The notes below the pieces were generated by a model. It had not been told where the DNA came from. It saw nothing but the letters and a program-made list of their open reading frames with translations, and ran no database searches. This document shows positions 36,641-50,614 of a stretch of 64,000 nucleotides of DNA, in pieces. This DNA is from Brachynemurus nebulosus (Eukaryota > Arthropoda > Insecta > Neuroptera > Myrmeleontidae). Within the stretch, counting starts at the first letter, position 1; each line of letters begins with the position of its first letter. The DNA lies in NCBI GenBank assembly GCA_035578155.1, contig JAPWDM010000003.1, positions 64,968,142-65,032,141 of the forward strand, written 5' to 3'. A program made the position numbers and the translations under genes.

Positions 36641-37340
36641 TAACAAGCTTTTATCTATAAATGGGCTAAAAAAAAAATAAAATAACTTTTGAGTGAAGTT
36701 TGAAGCAATATGCAACATAATTTATAAAAGCTTGAGGTGTTATCATTAATTATTTCTGTTTTGGATATAAGTGTAGCTATTTTACTTTTCAGTACTTACC
36801 AAACTTAATTAAACGCCTCAAGCTTTTATAAATTATGTTGCATATTGCTTCAAACTTCACTCAAAAGTTATTTTATTTTTTTAGCCCATTTTTAAATAAA
36901 AGCTTTTTCTTAAAAAACATTTTTTTTACTTTAATTTATTTTCTACTTTTTAGTCTGATCACAATTAATTTAAAAAAAAATTAAAAAAGTAATTTTTTTA
37001 CTTATATTTTAATCGGTTAATTTACCCTAATCAAACATAATTATGGAAATAGAAAATTGCAATATAAAATCAATGGACAATATTTGACAATTCGAAATGT
37101 CAAAAAAATTGCATAGGACTAAAAATCAACAATTTTGGTTTGGGGCAATTTAGGGAAAAACTAATTATACAATATTGAATTGTCATCAAGGTTAGACACG
37201 TATGCAAAATTTTTAAAACCTCTAGTTCAATTAGAAGTTGTCTAAATTTTGATTCCAAGATTTGATCTAAACCAACATACTAACATGGCAAGTTAAATAA
37301 AAGTTTTTAATAAAAATGACACAAGTTCACACGCAAATTA
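36641..37340 (+). repeat. two-copy repeat family B, copy 1, with ~80-bp fold-back
   Basis: Arms at about 36661-36739 and 36812-36890 are near-perfect reverse complements (the left begins ATGGGCTAAAAAAA, the right ends AGCCCAT), separated by ~70 bp. The homologous region 48640-49300 matches before and after, but lacks most of the right arm. Homology extends to AGCAAGTTAAATAAAAG-like text near 37300. Confidence 0.75.
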
Positions 37341-37415
37341 CCATAATTTAACCAATTACCCTAATTGAAAGCACTTCTATAAGGCTCGATTTGCAAAAAT
37401 AATTAATTTCTTAGT

Positions 37416-37870
37416 CTGATGACATCATGAGGTCCACTAAAATTTTTTAGAGTTATGAAACAAGACGCTGATTAGAAGTTTTCCAGTTTTTCGAAAATCG
37501 AGCCTCTAGGCTTACTAGAAAAAAGTCTCCCGTCAAATCAATCGCATTTCTAAAAGGCATTCCATCATTTTGACGGTAAAAATGAAAAGTTCGCATCCAA
37601 ATTAGCATAATTCAACCAATCATTCTCATTGAAGTCACTTCTATGAAAAACATTTGAAAACCAAATTTTTTGTTTACTTTGATGACGTCATTAAGTCAAC
37701 TAACTTTTTTCAATACCGTAAAACCTGTACTCTATGAGTCAACCAAGTTAGCATAATTGAGCCAATCACCCTCATTTAAATTTGTTTCAGGAGGCTTGAT
37801 TTAAGAAAAAGGAAATTTGATGATTTAACAAACATCAAACAACTTTTTTTCGAAATCCACTCTATTTCAT
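37416..37870. repeat. TGACGTCA-bearing repeat family
   Basis: GATGACATCATGAGG near 37419 and GATGACGTCATTAAG at 37681 head two degenerate units; the perfect TGACGTCA is at 37683-37690. Intervening text (CATTCCATCATTTTGACGG, AATTCAACCAATC) is the reverse complement of phrases in the 465-1010 units. Confidence 0.6.
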
Positions 37871-38728
37871 ATTCTGCTTCGGGTTTCCAGTATCACGATA
37901 CTATACAAACCCGAATGAATTTTAGTTATACAAACTTTTATTTTAAAATAAACTTTCTCATATAAATTTGTATCCAAATACATACGTTTTTTTTTTTTTT
38001 ACTGTTTTAATTGTAGACATTCTTTTGTGTGAAATTTTATTGTAAAATTTCTACAGTCGTTCAAATAGAAATAATTTCATTGTAGCTACATTTCTCCCTG
38101 CACTTATACAAAAATATATTAATATAAATATAATATTATACGATTTATAAAATATACATATATATGTATAATAAGCTTTCAGGAACACAGTATGATCCCG
38201 ACGACGGACTGCAAGATTATAAATAAATAAATATTGATTTTATTGTTGGAAAAAGAGGTCACGATAATAATTCTGGGAAGAAAGCAGTGGCCTTTTCTTT
38301 GAAAAATTTCAATTCAATAATATTTCTTATTTGGATCGTCGCCGTATAGTACCTCCTATGTATCACCGTACATTTTTTGAAGTGGTATTATTATAATATT
38401 TATTCTTAATAATTCAGTAAACATGATGAATATAATAACCGTACGAGACTTGAACGAAACTCGGAGACTTCGGTTCACCCCCCCCCCCACCCACCCGTTC
38501 CGAGGATACTATTAGCGACGACGATCGGATGCGATGAATGCATCCAGTGAACAAAAGAATATAACGATTGAATTCTCATTTTTTTTTTTTTTTTTGAAAT
38601 AAAATAAAAAAATGTATATATTAATGGAAAAATGAATATTGAAAAATTTATTTAAAAAATTATAATTTTTATTTTGTATTTGGATTGCGAAGAAAAATTC
38701 CAGCAATGAATATTAAATTTTACTGGTA
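37871..38728. other. intronic non-coding stretch
   Basis: No gene. A C-rich run (CACCCCCCCCCCCACCCACC) lies at 38477-38496 and a T run at 38580-38596. Confidence 0.5.
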
Positions 38729-38736
38729 CGTGGTAT

Positions 38737-39645
38737 CAGGCCCGGATCTAAGGAGGGGGGACAAACCGGGGCCCCTGCCCCGTGCGTCACTTTCAGGGGG
38801 CGCCAAAATCATCCTAGGTCGGTCTATATCAAATGGTCTAAAAAAAGTTGGTTGTTCGACCACTTTAGAAAAATTAATATTCTTCCAGTTGTTTCTATTG
38901 TATTTGAAGTATTGAGAACAATTCTTAAAAAAAAATTATCTTGAACCGTTTTAGCGTGGTTGCTATTTTTGTTTTCCAATTTGCGCTGATTTTTGTGTTA
39001 GCAGCCTTTTATGCCAATGCACATATTTCATAAACCGTTCATCCTTAAAAGTTGAAATAAAAACCACTTTAAAGGTAATAAATGTCTCTTTATTTTAAGT
39101 GATGTCCATATTTAGTATATTTTCGTCCTTTCCATAAGAAAACTTTACCTAAAGTTGGATATCAAAATTTAGCAAAATTAACTTTCTGAACATTTTTTTT
39201 TTTTTTATAGAAGGAATGTTTTAAACCTCGCTTAGTATTTTTTATGAGAATAGCTATACGGGTACAATTACCCACTATGAAACAAATACACACTATTTCA
39301 ATTGTGAAACTTGTATCCTTTAATTTTTACAAACTTCGAAAACTTTTTTCCAAATTTTTGAATTTTGCGCCCTGTATCCCTGATGAGGCTGGTGACAAAA
39401 ATTTGAAATTTGCACAACTCGTAGTGCTTTCGGAGTAGATTTATTAAAATAAAAATCAACTTGTACCTATATTGATCCTTTACAAAACCCTCAATTTTTA
39501 TCATTACCGCATCGGAAAAAATTGGAGTTTTATAAAGGTCTTATATACTTATGAGTTTTTTTGACAATTTATGTCAAACGTTGGAGAAGGGGCGCCATTT
39601 TTAAGTTTCTGCCCCGATTCTAAATAATCGTAGATTCGGGGGCTG
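38737..39645. mobile_element. hAT-type non-autonomous element (CAGGCCCGG), long form
   Basis: Duplication CGTGGTAT (38729-38736) versus TGTGGTAT (39646-39653), 7 of 8. Ends: CAGGCCCGGATCTAAGG left, CAGCCCCCGAATCTACG on the minus strand right. It is co-linear over almost its full 909 bp with the 46447-47235 copy. The open frames inside are short, not shared between copies and lack hAT dimerisation or DDE motifs. Confidence 0.85.
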
Positions 39646-39653
39646 TGTGGTAT

Positions 39654-41347
39654 AGATGTAAGCCTCAATTAATCTGCTACCAAAATTTTTTTTCTTGATT
39701 TTTTGTGGATTTTCTCATAGTGAAAATGGAAATGAAATTTTTTTTCATGTACATCGTGTAAGATATGATTAGAAAGGGTTCGTAAAGTGAAGTTGAGGTT
39801 CTTTTATCATTTTTCGTTTATAAACCCCATTTGCAAAATGGGTATCAAATGGGTATCAAAGTGGTGAATAACCCTGCACAATGATTGAATTGTTAATCCA
39901 ACAAAAAAAATTGTGCCAAACAAATTCAGAATGAAATTTGAAGCAAGGGAAATTGTTCCTACTAAATGTTCCCCCGCAAAATTCAGGTCCAAATCACCGA
40001 GGAAAATAACAAAAATTGGAAAAATTTTTATGGTCGGAACATGGATAATTTTATGGTATCACCAAAATCGATATTTTCAAAAATTTGAGGTCTCAATAAC
40101 GGTTTTGTCGTTTCGTTAGGAAACACAGGAAGCCAAATTATTACGTAATTTACTCTCATAGTAGTAAATGTACAAATAACATTGCCGACAAAATTTATTA
40201 AATTACCAATTTTTATAAAAAGCCATAAAAAATGTATTTAAGTTTTATCCAGAAAATTACGAGAAACTACTGAAGAACCCTAATCTGCCTGGTAATTTGG
40301 TAATACTGTTTGGAGCTGAAGGAGACTTTATAATGCACTGAAAAAAATCGGTTAAAACTTCATCAAAAGGAATTGAAAATTGTGTATTATTATTATAAAA
40401 ATCACATTTAAAATTTTCCACATTTTCAAACGTTCCCAAACAGGCTTTAAAACAAATTTTAGATCACCGTTTTGTATACTATGTACATAATAATACATTT
40501 ATAAATACACACAATCACACATACATATGTAAATGTATTGTTGTGTACATAAAAAACGGGGAAAACAAAAACCACTAATGTAAATTAACAGTGCCAAATG
40601 GAAAATTTAATTGAAAATTTTTAATGTATTGATAATATTGATATCAGATACTGTTTTGTAAACATTACCAATAACAGTGCGAGCGAACGAGAAGAGAAAA
40701 ACCACATTAAACTGATAAAATTTGCTATAAAGTTCAGTCGATTCGATATACTTACTTGTTAAACGGATACCAGACAAAGATTGCACAAATAATAATTGAT
40801 TGTAATAATTGTTAACATCAACGCAATCCGAACAAAAATTATACTATGAAAAACGTACGTTTACAGTTAGATTAAGTAACTTGCGTATGTGTTGTGTTGA
40901 TTGCCTAACAGATTAACATTTTAAACGTTTGTTCTCTTTTTATTTTACGTATGTTTTGTGCCAATGTGTGTACAGAGGGTACTCAATAAAGTTGCCAGAA
41001 TTGCAAAAATCTACATAACATTTCATAAGAGTTCGGGGGCACAACTCGGGACACCCTGTATATCACTCGAAGGTATAAAATGTTTCAGGATATTATAAAC
41101 ATCCTATCGGGACACATATATGTATATTGGTACTAGCGACTCGTACATACGTATAAATATGAAAAACTATTCTCATAAATAAAGAGAACAGCATTAAAAA
41201 GTAAACATAAATTATTTTTGTTTATATATATTTTGTAGAATGCCAATAAAAGAATTTATCGATTTTTCATATAGAGACTGAGTGAGCAATATCCGACTCT
41301 ATATTTCAGTTTGGTTCACAAAAATTCGTTTTTAGGGTTCTGAAGAT
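39654..41347. other. intronic non-coding stretch
   Basis: No feature recognised, except a possible small element end (GGGACACCCTGTATA) at about 41038-41052 with a loosely matching ACAGAGGGTACTC at 40973. Confidence 0.45.
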
Positions 41348-42143
41348 AGTATTTTTGCAATATAAGTTTGGTAAGTTGCTTTTACTGATCGAGAAAATGT
41401 TGCGAAAACGAGACCCGTAGGGTCGAGTTTTTGCAATTTTAGAGATTAGTAAATGCACTTAACGCATCGTGTATTGTATAATATTTTTTGCACGATCGAT
41501 ATAAGATAATTAAAGAATAATATATGTTAAATAAAAATAAAATTGGGATAATATAGGTGAAATTTATATTTCTATGTTAAGACATAGAATGCCATGAATA
41601 AATATTATAAATATTTATAGCAACTAATACGAATCTTTGTAGTGACAATTGACAACTATATTTGTAAGTAAAAAATTAAGTGTCAATATTTCATTTGGCG
41701 GAAAATAGTTTGTTAAACTATAGTATTAGTCAGAATAATGAAGTTGATGTAGCATTTTATTTTTGGCTGCAAATATTCTCGTAAAATGAAAGGAAGATTA
41801 TGAAAACCACAGAAAATTTTAATGATTGAACAACCTTTTGAAGTGTCAATAAAATATGAAGGCTAATGCCAACAGTAATAATAATAATGTGCAAACTAGT
41901 AAAAATTTTCATATTAATTGTTCAAATTGTACTTTTAATTTCAATATAAATAAATAATTACAATCATTTTAGAGCTAATTTCACTTATCATACTCCTATT
42001 CACTTACCATGCATCTATTTCACTTACCGCACTGTTATTTTTTGGTTTCCATGGATATAAACAAACGCTCGGGAAATGTAACTACCAGCATTGTCAACAG
42101 CATCGGTAAATGCATGAAGATACACGATCGTGCAAAAAATACA
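41348..42143 (+). repeat. two-copy repeat family A, copy 2
   Basis: Co-linear with 34082-35318 but without the MITE and the internal duplication. It probably represents the ancestral arrangement of the family. The inverted phrases TTTTTTGCACGATCG (about 41485) and CGATCGTGCAAAAAA (about 42128) are near its ends. Confidence 0.7.
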
Positions 42144-42287
42144 TTTCGAAACTGTTAGAATTTCGTCATGTTGTACGAACTTCATAAAAATTTCTAATTA
42201 GATTTATTTTGGAAAATTTTAATACATAACAGAAATTACAGGCAATAATATATACATAAAATATAGATGCGTTGAATTTATAAAAAA

Positions 42288-42345
42288 TAGCACAGCGGTA
42301 CAGTTTTGATTAGTAAAGTAGGGTACGTGGGTTCGAGTCCTGATC
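42288..42345 (+). ncRNA. tRNA-like Pol III promoter (SINE head)
   Basis: TAGCACAGCGG (42288-42298) fits the A-box consensus and GGTTCGAGTCC (42330-42340) is a perfect B box; the gap is 31 nt. The flanks cannot form an acceptor stem, and the sequence runs into AT-rich text, so a tRNA-derived SINE remnant is likelier than a tRNA gene. Confidence 0.5.
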
Positions 42346-42967
42346 ACTTCATTTAATTTTTTTTATTTCTGCTATTACTAATGAAATTACTGAACCATTA
42401 AGAAGTTAATAAAATTAATGTTGAAATTTTAAAAAATTCTAATAATGTTACAAATATATAAGTAATCAAATCCAGTGAGGAGCCCGAATTTATTGCATGT
42501 CCAATACGCACTCGGTGATTTTTCTTTATTGAGTCATATTTTGTAAGTTGGTTTCGAACTGACATTGTACTACTTTTTAACAATAAAGCTTAATACAGAA
42601 CATGTGTGGATAGTAGATTTCAATAAAAATGAAACAATCAGTAACCATATAGCAAAAAATCAAACATGTCTGACTAACAATGACAATCGCTTTAAGATAT
42701 ATATTTTTGTTTCTTGTTTCCCATCACCATCTCCTAGTCTAGAAGACAACTGATCCAATTACTTATTCACATGAACTTTTAGTTGCTCATATATCGTCAT
42801 ATCAAAACCACAATTGTCCCATTTTTCTTAAAATCGCTTATACACTCATATACATTTTTTGTTGTAAGTATTAAGACAGCTTTTGTTATGCTGTCTTTTT
42901 TTGTTTTTTTTTGTTCGTTTTATTTATGTGACGACTAACGTTTTGTTTCTTTTGTTCTGTTCCATGA

Positions 42968-43282
<315 letters not shown>

Positions 43283-43594
43283 TAGGTCTAATACGATTTG
43301 ATTTAACGTAAAACGATAACACCTTTTCGTAATTTATTCGCACCTCCACCATCCAAAAAGGTATTGTTCTGCGATACCACTAGGATCAAAATGGATCAAC
43401 GAGTTTAGATTCTGGTAAAGGTAAATGATCATCGTTTTTTGATAAGTAGAATTTTTATGAGCAGGCCTGAAGCCTACTACTGGATAAATTTTGATGTAAT
43501 TTTGTCATTCCTTATATAGGGTCGAGATATTCAAGGTTGAAATTGATCTGTTAACGGTATTCATAATTATGTAAATTTAAAGGTAGAAGAGAAG

Positions 43595-44770
43595 TAGAGA
43601 TGTGCTCGTGAGTACATTTTTACTCACGATCACGCACAGTCACGAAATAGGTTTTGTACTCACGCCCAATCACGAACGAAAAAATTTATTTCTTTTCACA
43701 CTCACGCACGATCACGAACAAAAAAATTAATACTTTCACACTCACGCACGATCACGAATTAAACATAAAAACTTTTAAATATAATCGTTTGAATTTTGAG
43801 TAAAAATCACTAGCGTTTTAACAGTCAGTAAAACTTATGTCTCTCACCAATAAAAAAATCAGAAATACGGTTAGTACGGTTCACTGAGATTAATACTGAT
43901 GCAAGTTACATGCTATTTATTTTTTTCTGGAAAGTGAGAAAATTTTCAAAATTTTTCATCTGGTGATTTATTGTTTAATTTCTGTTCTTATTGTAGGTAC
44001 TGTATTTGTATATAAATATGATATTTCGCGCCACCAAACTAAATAATATATGTAGTTTTTTTAACAAAATTGTGACAAAATATTTTTTTAGCAGGTACCT
44101 ATAAATACATAGGTACATAAATAATAAAATTGAAAAAAAAATAATAATGACAATAAACAACTTAAAATGTTGCAAAAGATAATATTTCCTTAAAATTAAC
44201 CCATATGTTCTTTATATTATTCCTTCATAGAATGATAGATCATACTATTGAAAGCTGTAAAACTGACCTTGTAATATTTTCAAATATACCCATTGACTGA
44301 GACCGAATATATGTAGACAGGCCAATTTTAAGAATTTAAGGATTTATTTAAAAACGGAAGAAATAATCAGTACAACATCATAAACACAGTTGGACATTTC
44401 AAAATTGTAAATCATTTTCTATACACTCCAAGTATCTCGGTAAAAAACTGGAATTTGTTAGTACAAAGGGTTATTGGATTTCTACCTACTTGTACTCATA
44501 AAAAGCACCTAATATAAAAGAAACGTTTTTTTTGTAGTTAAAAAGTCAAATTGGTTTAGTTAATATTCCCTAAAATTGAAAAAAATTATTTTTAAAATTT
44601 TTTTATTCATGGTCTTTAACTTTTCGTGACTCACGAATTATTCACGGCAAGAAATTAAATGTCACGATCACGCCCACTCACGCACAATCATAAAAAATTG
44701 TTCACGATCACGATGGGTCACGCGTGACCCGTCGGGTCACGCGTGAATTCACGAGTTTGGCACATCTCTA
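43595..44770. mobile_element. hAT-type element with TCACGATCACG subterminal repeats
   Basis: An exact 8-bp duplication AAGAGAAG lies at 43587-43594 and 44771-44778. Ends: TAGAGATGTGCTCGTGAG left, TAGAGATGTGCCAAACTC on the minus strand right. The first ~150 and last ~140 bp are built from ACTCACGCACGATCACGAA-like units; the right side also has overlapping GTCACGCGTGAC palindromes. The ~880-bp core is AT-rich without a transposase frame. Confidence 0.92.
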
Positions 44771-44778
44771 AAGAGAAG

Positions 44779-46438
44779 CATCAAAATAATATTTGAAATG
44801 AGGAAGGTCAAATTCAGAAGTTTTACGAAAATTTCATTTTAAAAAAATCCAACTTTAGAGTCATATGCTGAGTGGGTCGATGCGGCTAAGATCACAGAAC
44901 GTAGCTAGTCTTGGGAAATTTTTCACCATATCTCTAAATATATTACACCTGGGTCAATAGGAGAATACATATCTTTTTGGGAGCAGTCTCTTGCACAGTG
45001 TCGGATAACACACCGGCTTTCAGACTACTCTTTTAATAAAGAAAACTTGTGAGGTAGGCAAATCCGACTTCTGATCGAATTATGATTGCGTCCAAATGTG
45101 TTGTAATATTTCTGCCTGTCTTAAGTATCTTTAAGACTTTTTCGAGTACCATTGTAGTTTTGTCAGTCACTGTACTTATCATGCAGTTTCTTGTACAGTG
45201 CATATAATGAGATTGAACTACTTTACTGTCTCCAACAAAGTAAAGTGAAGTGGAATGGTTGGAACTAACTACTTATATGGAGACGTTGACTGTGAAAAAC
45301 GGAATTATTGATTAATAATAATTTTATATAATATTTAATAAACAACAAATTTGTTGACTGCAACTTTATGGGCAAACAGACAGGCGAGACAGACGATGTA
45401 TCTAATGATGATGTTAAAGGAAAATTTTCGCAACAAAATAATCAAATTTTCATAAATGATATCATTAAATAATTTTCCAAACGTTTGACATCACTTAACA
45501 TATAAATAGATGAAAGTCGGATTTCGTATCATCATATATAACATTTTGTTCGTTGACATTTTCAAAAGTTTTCCAACTTTAATTCGATTTTACGCCAACG
45601 TTCAATGGAATTATTAATTCAAAATCTGCTACTTGACACCTTTAGTATTCAAAAAGTAGGGGTAGGGGCGTTGTTGAATATGAAATTTTAAAAATTTTAT
45701 TTCCTTGAAATATAACGTAAAAAATATTTCACAATGTTCGCTACCCTATTAGTGCCAAGAACCGAATATGTCTAACTGTCTCATTCTAATTCTTTAAATC
45801 CATTGAAAATTTTCCTATATGTTCACATTTAGTTTTACACTTCAGTGCCCGGCCTCTGAATGCTTCCATTACTTCTATTGTATTAATATAATAACATAAT
45901 TTACTTGTAAACCAACAGTAATCATCATAGTCTACGTTACACACACGCTTTCATATTATGTGCCTTTAATGTCTATTGAACGCGTATAACAGCCCTCTTT
46001 TGTTCATTGACATCAATAATTATTATTAGTAATTACAACCGCCACATATAGAAGATCACAGAAGTGGTCAAGAGCGGTCCTCTGTGTGATCTCTGATGCA
46101 CAGAGATGAGCTCTTTACGCATCAAATATTATTTATTCATTGAGTGAATACACATTGTGTTATGTTAAAAACATGTATGCATTAATGTATGTACTCTGTT
46201 TTCATGTTATAATATGCGAAAATGCTTTGTTTACTACGAATCAAGTAGTGTATGTTCAGCAATAAGAATTTAGTGAAAAGGTTGGCGATCGCATACTCTT
46301 AGATGAGTTCGTTAACCAGGCATGTCGGATATCCTCAAACCTGAAAAAAATAGGTATTTTACAAAAATTTTTCAAAATTTAAAAGCTTTCGAGAAAAAGT
46401 AATATTTGTAACTGGAAATTTGGTATGGTATACGGGTA
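44779..46438. other. non-coding stretch
   Basis: No gene, repeat end or motif recognised. Confidence 0.45.
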
Positions 46439-46446
46439 TTTGTTGC

Positions 46447-47235
46447 CAGCCCCGGATCTAAGGGAGGCAAACCGGGGCTCCTGCCTCGGGCGCTAGTTTC
46501 AGGGGACGCCAAAATCATACTAGGTCGGTCTCCATTTTAGAGAAAATTAATATTCTTCCAGTTGTTTCTATTGTATTTGAGGTATGTAAAATAATTCTTT
46601 AAAAAATTATCTTGAACCGCTTAAGCGTGGTAGCCATTTTTGTTTTCCAATTTGCGCTGATTTTTGTGTTTGCAGCCATTTATGCCAATGCACATATTTC
46701 ATTAACCGTTCATCCTAAAAGGTTGGAATAGAAACCATTTAAAAGGCAATAAATTTCCCTTTATTTTAAGTTATGTCCATATTTGACCTATTTTCGTCTC
46801 TTCCATAAGAAAATTTTACCTAAAGTTGGATATCAAAATTTAGTAAAATTCACTTTTTAAACATTTTTTTTCTTATAGAAGGAGTGTTTTATACAATTTG
46901 GTATTTTTATGGATATAGCTATATATGGGTACAACAACCCAAAAAATTTTAATTGTGAAAATTTCGAAAATTTACTTTTTTCCAAATTTTGCAACTTTGC
47001 GCCCCTGTATCTCTGATGGGGTTGGTGATAAAAATTTGAAATTTGCACAACTTGTAGTACTTTTGAGGTAGATTTATCAAAATAAAAAATCAACTTGTAT
47101 ATTGATCCTTTACAAAACCTTCAATTTTTACCATTGCCGCAACGGGAAAAATAGAAGTTTTGTAAAGGACTTATATACTTACGAGTTCTTTTGACAATTC
47201 TGCCCTGATTCTAAAATATCGTAGATTCGGGGCTG
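46447..47235. mobile_element. hAT-type non-autonomous element (CAGCCCCGG), long form
   Basis: An exact 8-bp duplication TTTGTTGC lies at 46439-46446 and 47236-47243. Ends: CAGCCCCGGATCTAAGG left, CAGCCCCGAATCTACG on the minus strand right. It is a sister copy of 38737-39645, same orientation, shorter by ~120 bp through internal deletions. Confidence 0.9.
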
Positions 47236-47243
47236 TTTGTTGC

Positions 47244-48640
47244 CATAAATTGTAAAAAAGTTTTGACCTGTAAAATTGTTTGCTAATTTGATAAAGATAT
47301 TCAATTTTTTATGTTTAATAGTATAAGTTGAAAGTTACATTTTCATGTAAGATAAAATAAACGTTCGTAACAAGGGTAAAAAAAAGACCATTTCAAATAA
47401 TGAAAATTTAAATGTTCATTATTTAAAAGCAACAGTGGGAAAAAAAAATAGCTCGTAAATATTTCTTTCAACAACGTTTTAAAATATTATAGCTATTGGG
47501 TACATTGTTGTTTCTTCTCCCCAAGATAATCCAATTTTTTTTGTTTCAATTTTCATTTATGTTGAAATATTTTCAAATTTATATTACCCAAGACCACTTA
47601 ACGCTCCATCGTTGTTATATCTGTTTGTTTACCTGCTCCACCACCACCACCTATCTAATCGATTATTGAATTTTTCACAAAACGACTTGCTTCCATTTAA
47701 GAAATGTTAAATTTTTCAATACAAGTCAAACTCGACACTGCTGTAGCTACTACAGCCGAGTATAGTTGGCACATTCAAGTCAATGTTTACAACTCAATGG
47801 CATATGGCACGTTCCATCACCAACATGACTGTGTTTGTACATGTATAAAAAATTTATAAAATATAAATTGACAGATACTGCCAATTTCTGTTTTTTTTTT
47901 TTTACTTCATATTCTTCTCTTTACCGCACCCCTTCCGTCCGCCACCCCACTTCCAATACCTCTTTAACAACGTGAAAACTTGATTTTCAATAAGTTCTTT
48001 TATATGTATAGTTTGTAGTTTTTGTGTGGATTGGAGAGAGATGGGAATAGATGGTAGTGAATTATATTGTTAAAAATATTAGGTGTATACTGAGTGTTTC
48101 TAAAATTATGGACTTTTTTTATTTGCCAGTTTCATCAAATCCACAATTTTAGATGAAGTTTTCTATCAATATTTTCTGTAGTTTTTACCAATTATAGTAT
48201 AGACAATTTGTCCCTGACAATAGATTAATAAAAAATAACTTGTAAGTAATTGACATCTAGCCAAAAGCGATTCCAGATCAAATACATGATCCCAGTGTCC
48301 TGTGTGTTTTGTACATCACGCACTGAAAGACCTGTGAGAAAAAAATCTGTGGCAATATGTTGCTAGAATTCATAAAATTATTTTAAATTTGGGGCCACTT
48401 AAAGTCGTATTTTGAAAAAGTGGATTTTTGGAAACTACATATAGTATTTAGCTATCAGAATATGTTTACTAGACCTAATTTTGATACGATACCAAAATTT
48501 CATGTGCAAGTAACCAATAATTTTCAAATTATTACAATTTTTCGTGTCTCCCAATAGTGAAATTTCTGTTTCCCTGCAAAATAGCAAGCGAAGGGTAAAA
48601 TGTGTTTAGCTATTTTTTGATCCTACTAAAATATTTTTCA
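47244..48640. other. non-coding stretch
   Basis: Nothing recognised; CCACCACCACC at 47640 is a short simple run. Confidence 0.45.
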
Positions 48641-49300
48641 TCAAATCAATAGTAAAAAAGTAAAGTAAAGAAATGTTTTTTAAGAAAAAGCTTTTATTTA
48701 AAAATGGGCTAAAAAATAAAAATAAAATAACTTTTGAGTGAAATTTGAGGCAACGTGCAACATAATTTATAAAAGCTTGAAGCGTTATCATTAATTATTT
48801 CTATTTTGGATGTTTTTGGATATAAGTGTAGCTATTTTATTTTTCAGTAGTTACCCTTACTAACTATAACTTACTAACATTTTTAAATAAAAGCTTTTTT
48901 TTAAAAAACATTTTTTTACTTTAATTTATTTTCTACTTTTTAGTCTAATTACAATTAATTTTAAAAAAATTGAAGAAGTAATTTTTTGCATATATTTTAG
49001 CCGGTTAGTTTACCCTAATCAAACATAACTATGGAAACAAAAAATTTCAATATAAAATCAATGGACAATATTTGACAATTCGAAATTTCAAAGAGTTGCA
49101 CAGGACTAAAAGTCAACAATTTTGGTTTGGAGCGATTTAGGATAAAACTAATTATACAATATAGCATTGTCATCAAGGTTACATACGTATACAAAATTTG
49201 GCACCTCTAGCTCAATTAGAATTTGTTTCCAAGATTTGATTTAAAGAAACATACTAATATAGCAAGTTAAATAAAAGCTCTTAAAAAAATTTCTTATTTG
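48641..49300 (+). repeat. two-copy repeat family B, copy 2
   Basis: Matches 36641-37340 through ATGGGCTAAAAAATAAAAAT, GCAACATAATTTATAAAAGC, TTTACCCTAATCAAACATAA and ATCAATGGACAATATTTGAC. Only one arm of the fold-back is kept. Confidence 0.75.
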
Positions 49301-50614
49301 GAGCAAACTTTGCTCCAATGCCAGGGATCTACTCCCGAAATAAAATCCTGTTAGTAACTGTATTTTCATTTAGGTGACACTGCAAATACTTCATATACAT
49401 AACTTTCCTCAATCAAAGTAAAGCAGTTCTGGAGATACAATAGAAAATTTTCAAAAATATCTTTTTTGCATGTTAACAAAGCACATTATTTGAATTTCCT
49501 ATCGTATTTCTATTTCGACGAGAAAATTGGACACCCTGTACGAGATTTTCATTGAATTTATCGATTTGTACATCACAAACTATTCGTTGTGAAAATTGAT
49601 GGCTATATTATAATATGACTGAAGGGCTCGGAGGTAGTAAACATTTATTGGTCGACATACATAGATAGATGCATACTATTCGTATGTACCCACTTACTGC
49701 TGCATCTAACAACGCCAATAAGTATCCACTACTAATATTCCATCTAAACTTAACTAAATCGATGCACTAAACCATAGAACACTAGAAGTCAACTAATATC
49801 AAAAAAGTGTAGCTCACTTGGAGTCATTTGTTGGTCAGTCACAGTTTAAGGCATGTAGTCAGACATTGTTACTTAAACTGCATACTTTGCTCTGTCCCAT
49901 AATAGGTGTTTTGTAGTTGTGTGTGTGAATACCCACACAGAAGCAAACATCAAACCAACACCACTGCAAACAGTGTGTACCTACACAACATAGTAATGCG
50001 AAGTGGGGAGGATTTTACGTCACCTGACGGCTACAGTTGGAATACTACTTATTAGATATTAGTTTGACCCCTTGCACTAAACACTCAGATATAAGGAGTG
50101 TTTCCAAAGCGTGGGTCGCGAGGTAACCTGAGATGAATCGCCAAAATTTTAATTTTTAATTGGATGACAATTAAATAAATTATTTTAAAAAATAACAACT
50201 ACACATTTCTAAAATATTTTTTTTTTAAAATTCGTTTAAGTTTAACAATGCATTGCAGTAGTTGCGGATTATTTTAATTATTTCAAATTTGAAAATTTTT
50301 AAATACGCATACGAAACAGTACGCGTATCATGACTATGTACCTATGTATGTGTATTTGTGCATATACATATAATATAGTCATGACTTAAAGTTAGCTAAG
50401 CAATATGTATGCATTACTAGCCAGTACCGACGTTCGATTTGGCTTCACAATGAGCATAACAGCAGTTTAAATATAAAAAAAAAAAATTAATAGGCATTTT
50501 TGAAGTACGACTATTCGGTATTCAACCAAAAATTTAAAAAAAAATGGCGGAATAAGCCGAATATCAAAAAATTCTGGAATATCCAGATCATAAAATTTAC
50601 GAACGGGAAATAAT
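49301..50614. other. non-coding stretch with one short shared repeat
   Basis: 49815-49851 (AAGTGTAGCTC, then CTTGGAGTCATTTGTTGG) recurs at 60793-60831. The remainder shows nothing. Confidence 0.5.

Noticed and set aside
42288..42345. True tRNA gene
   Set aside because: A and B boxes are good but no acceptor or anticodon stem can be formed; kept only as a tRNA-like SINE head.
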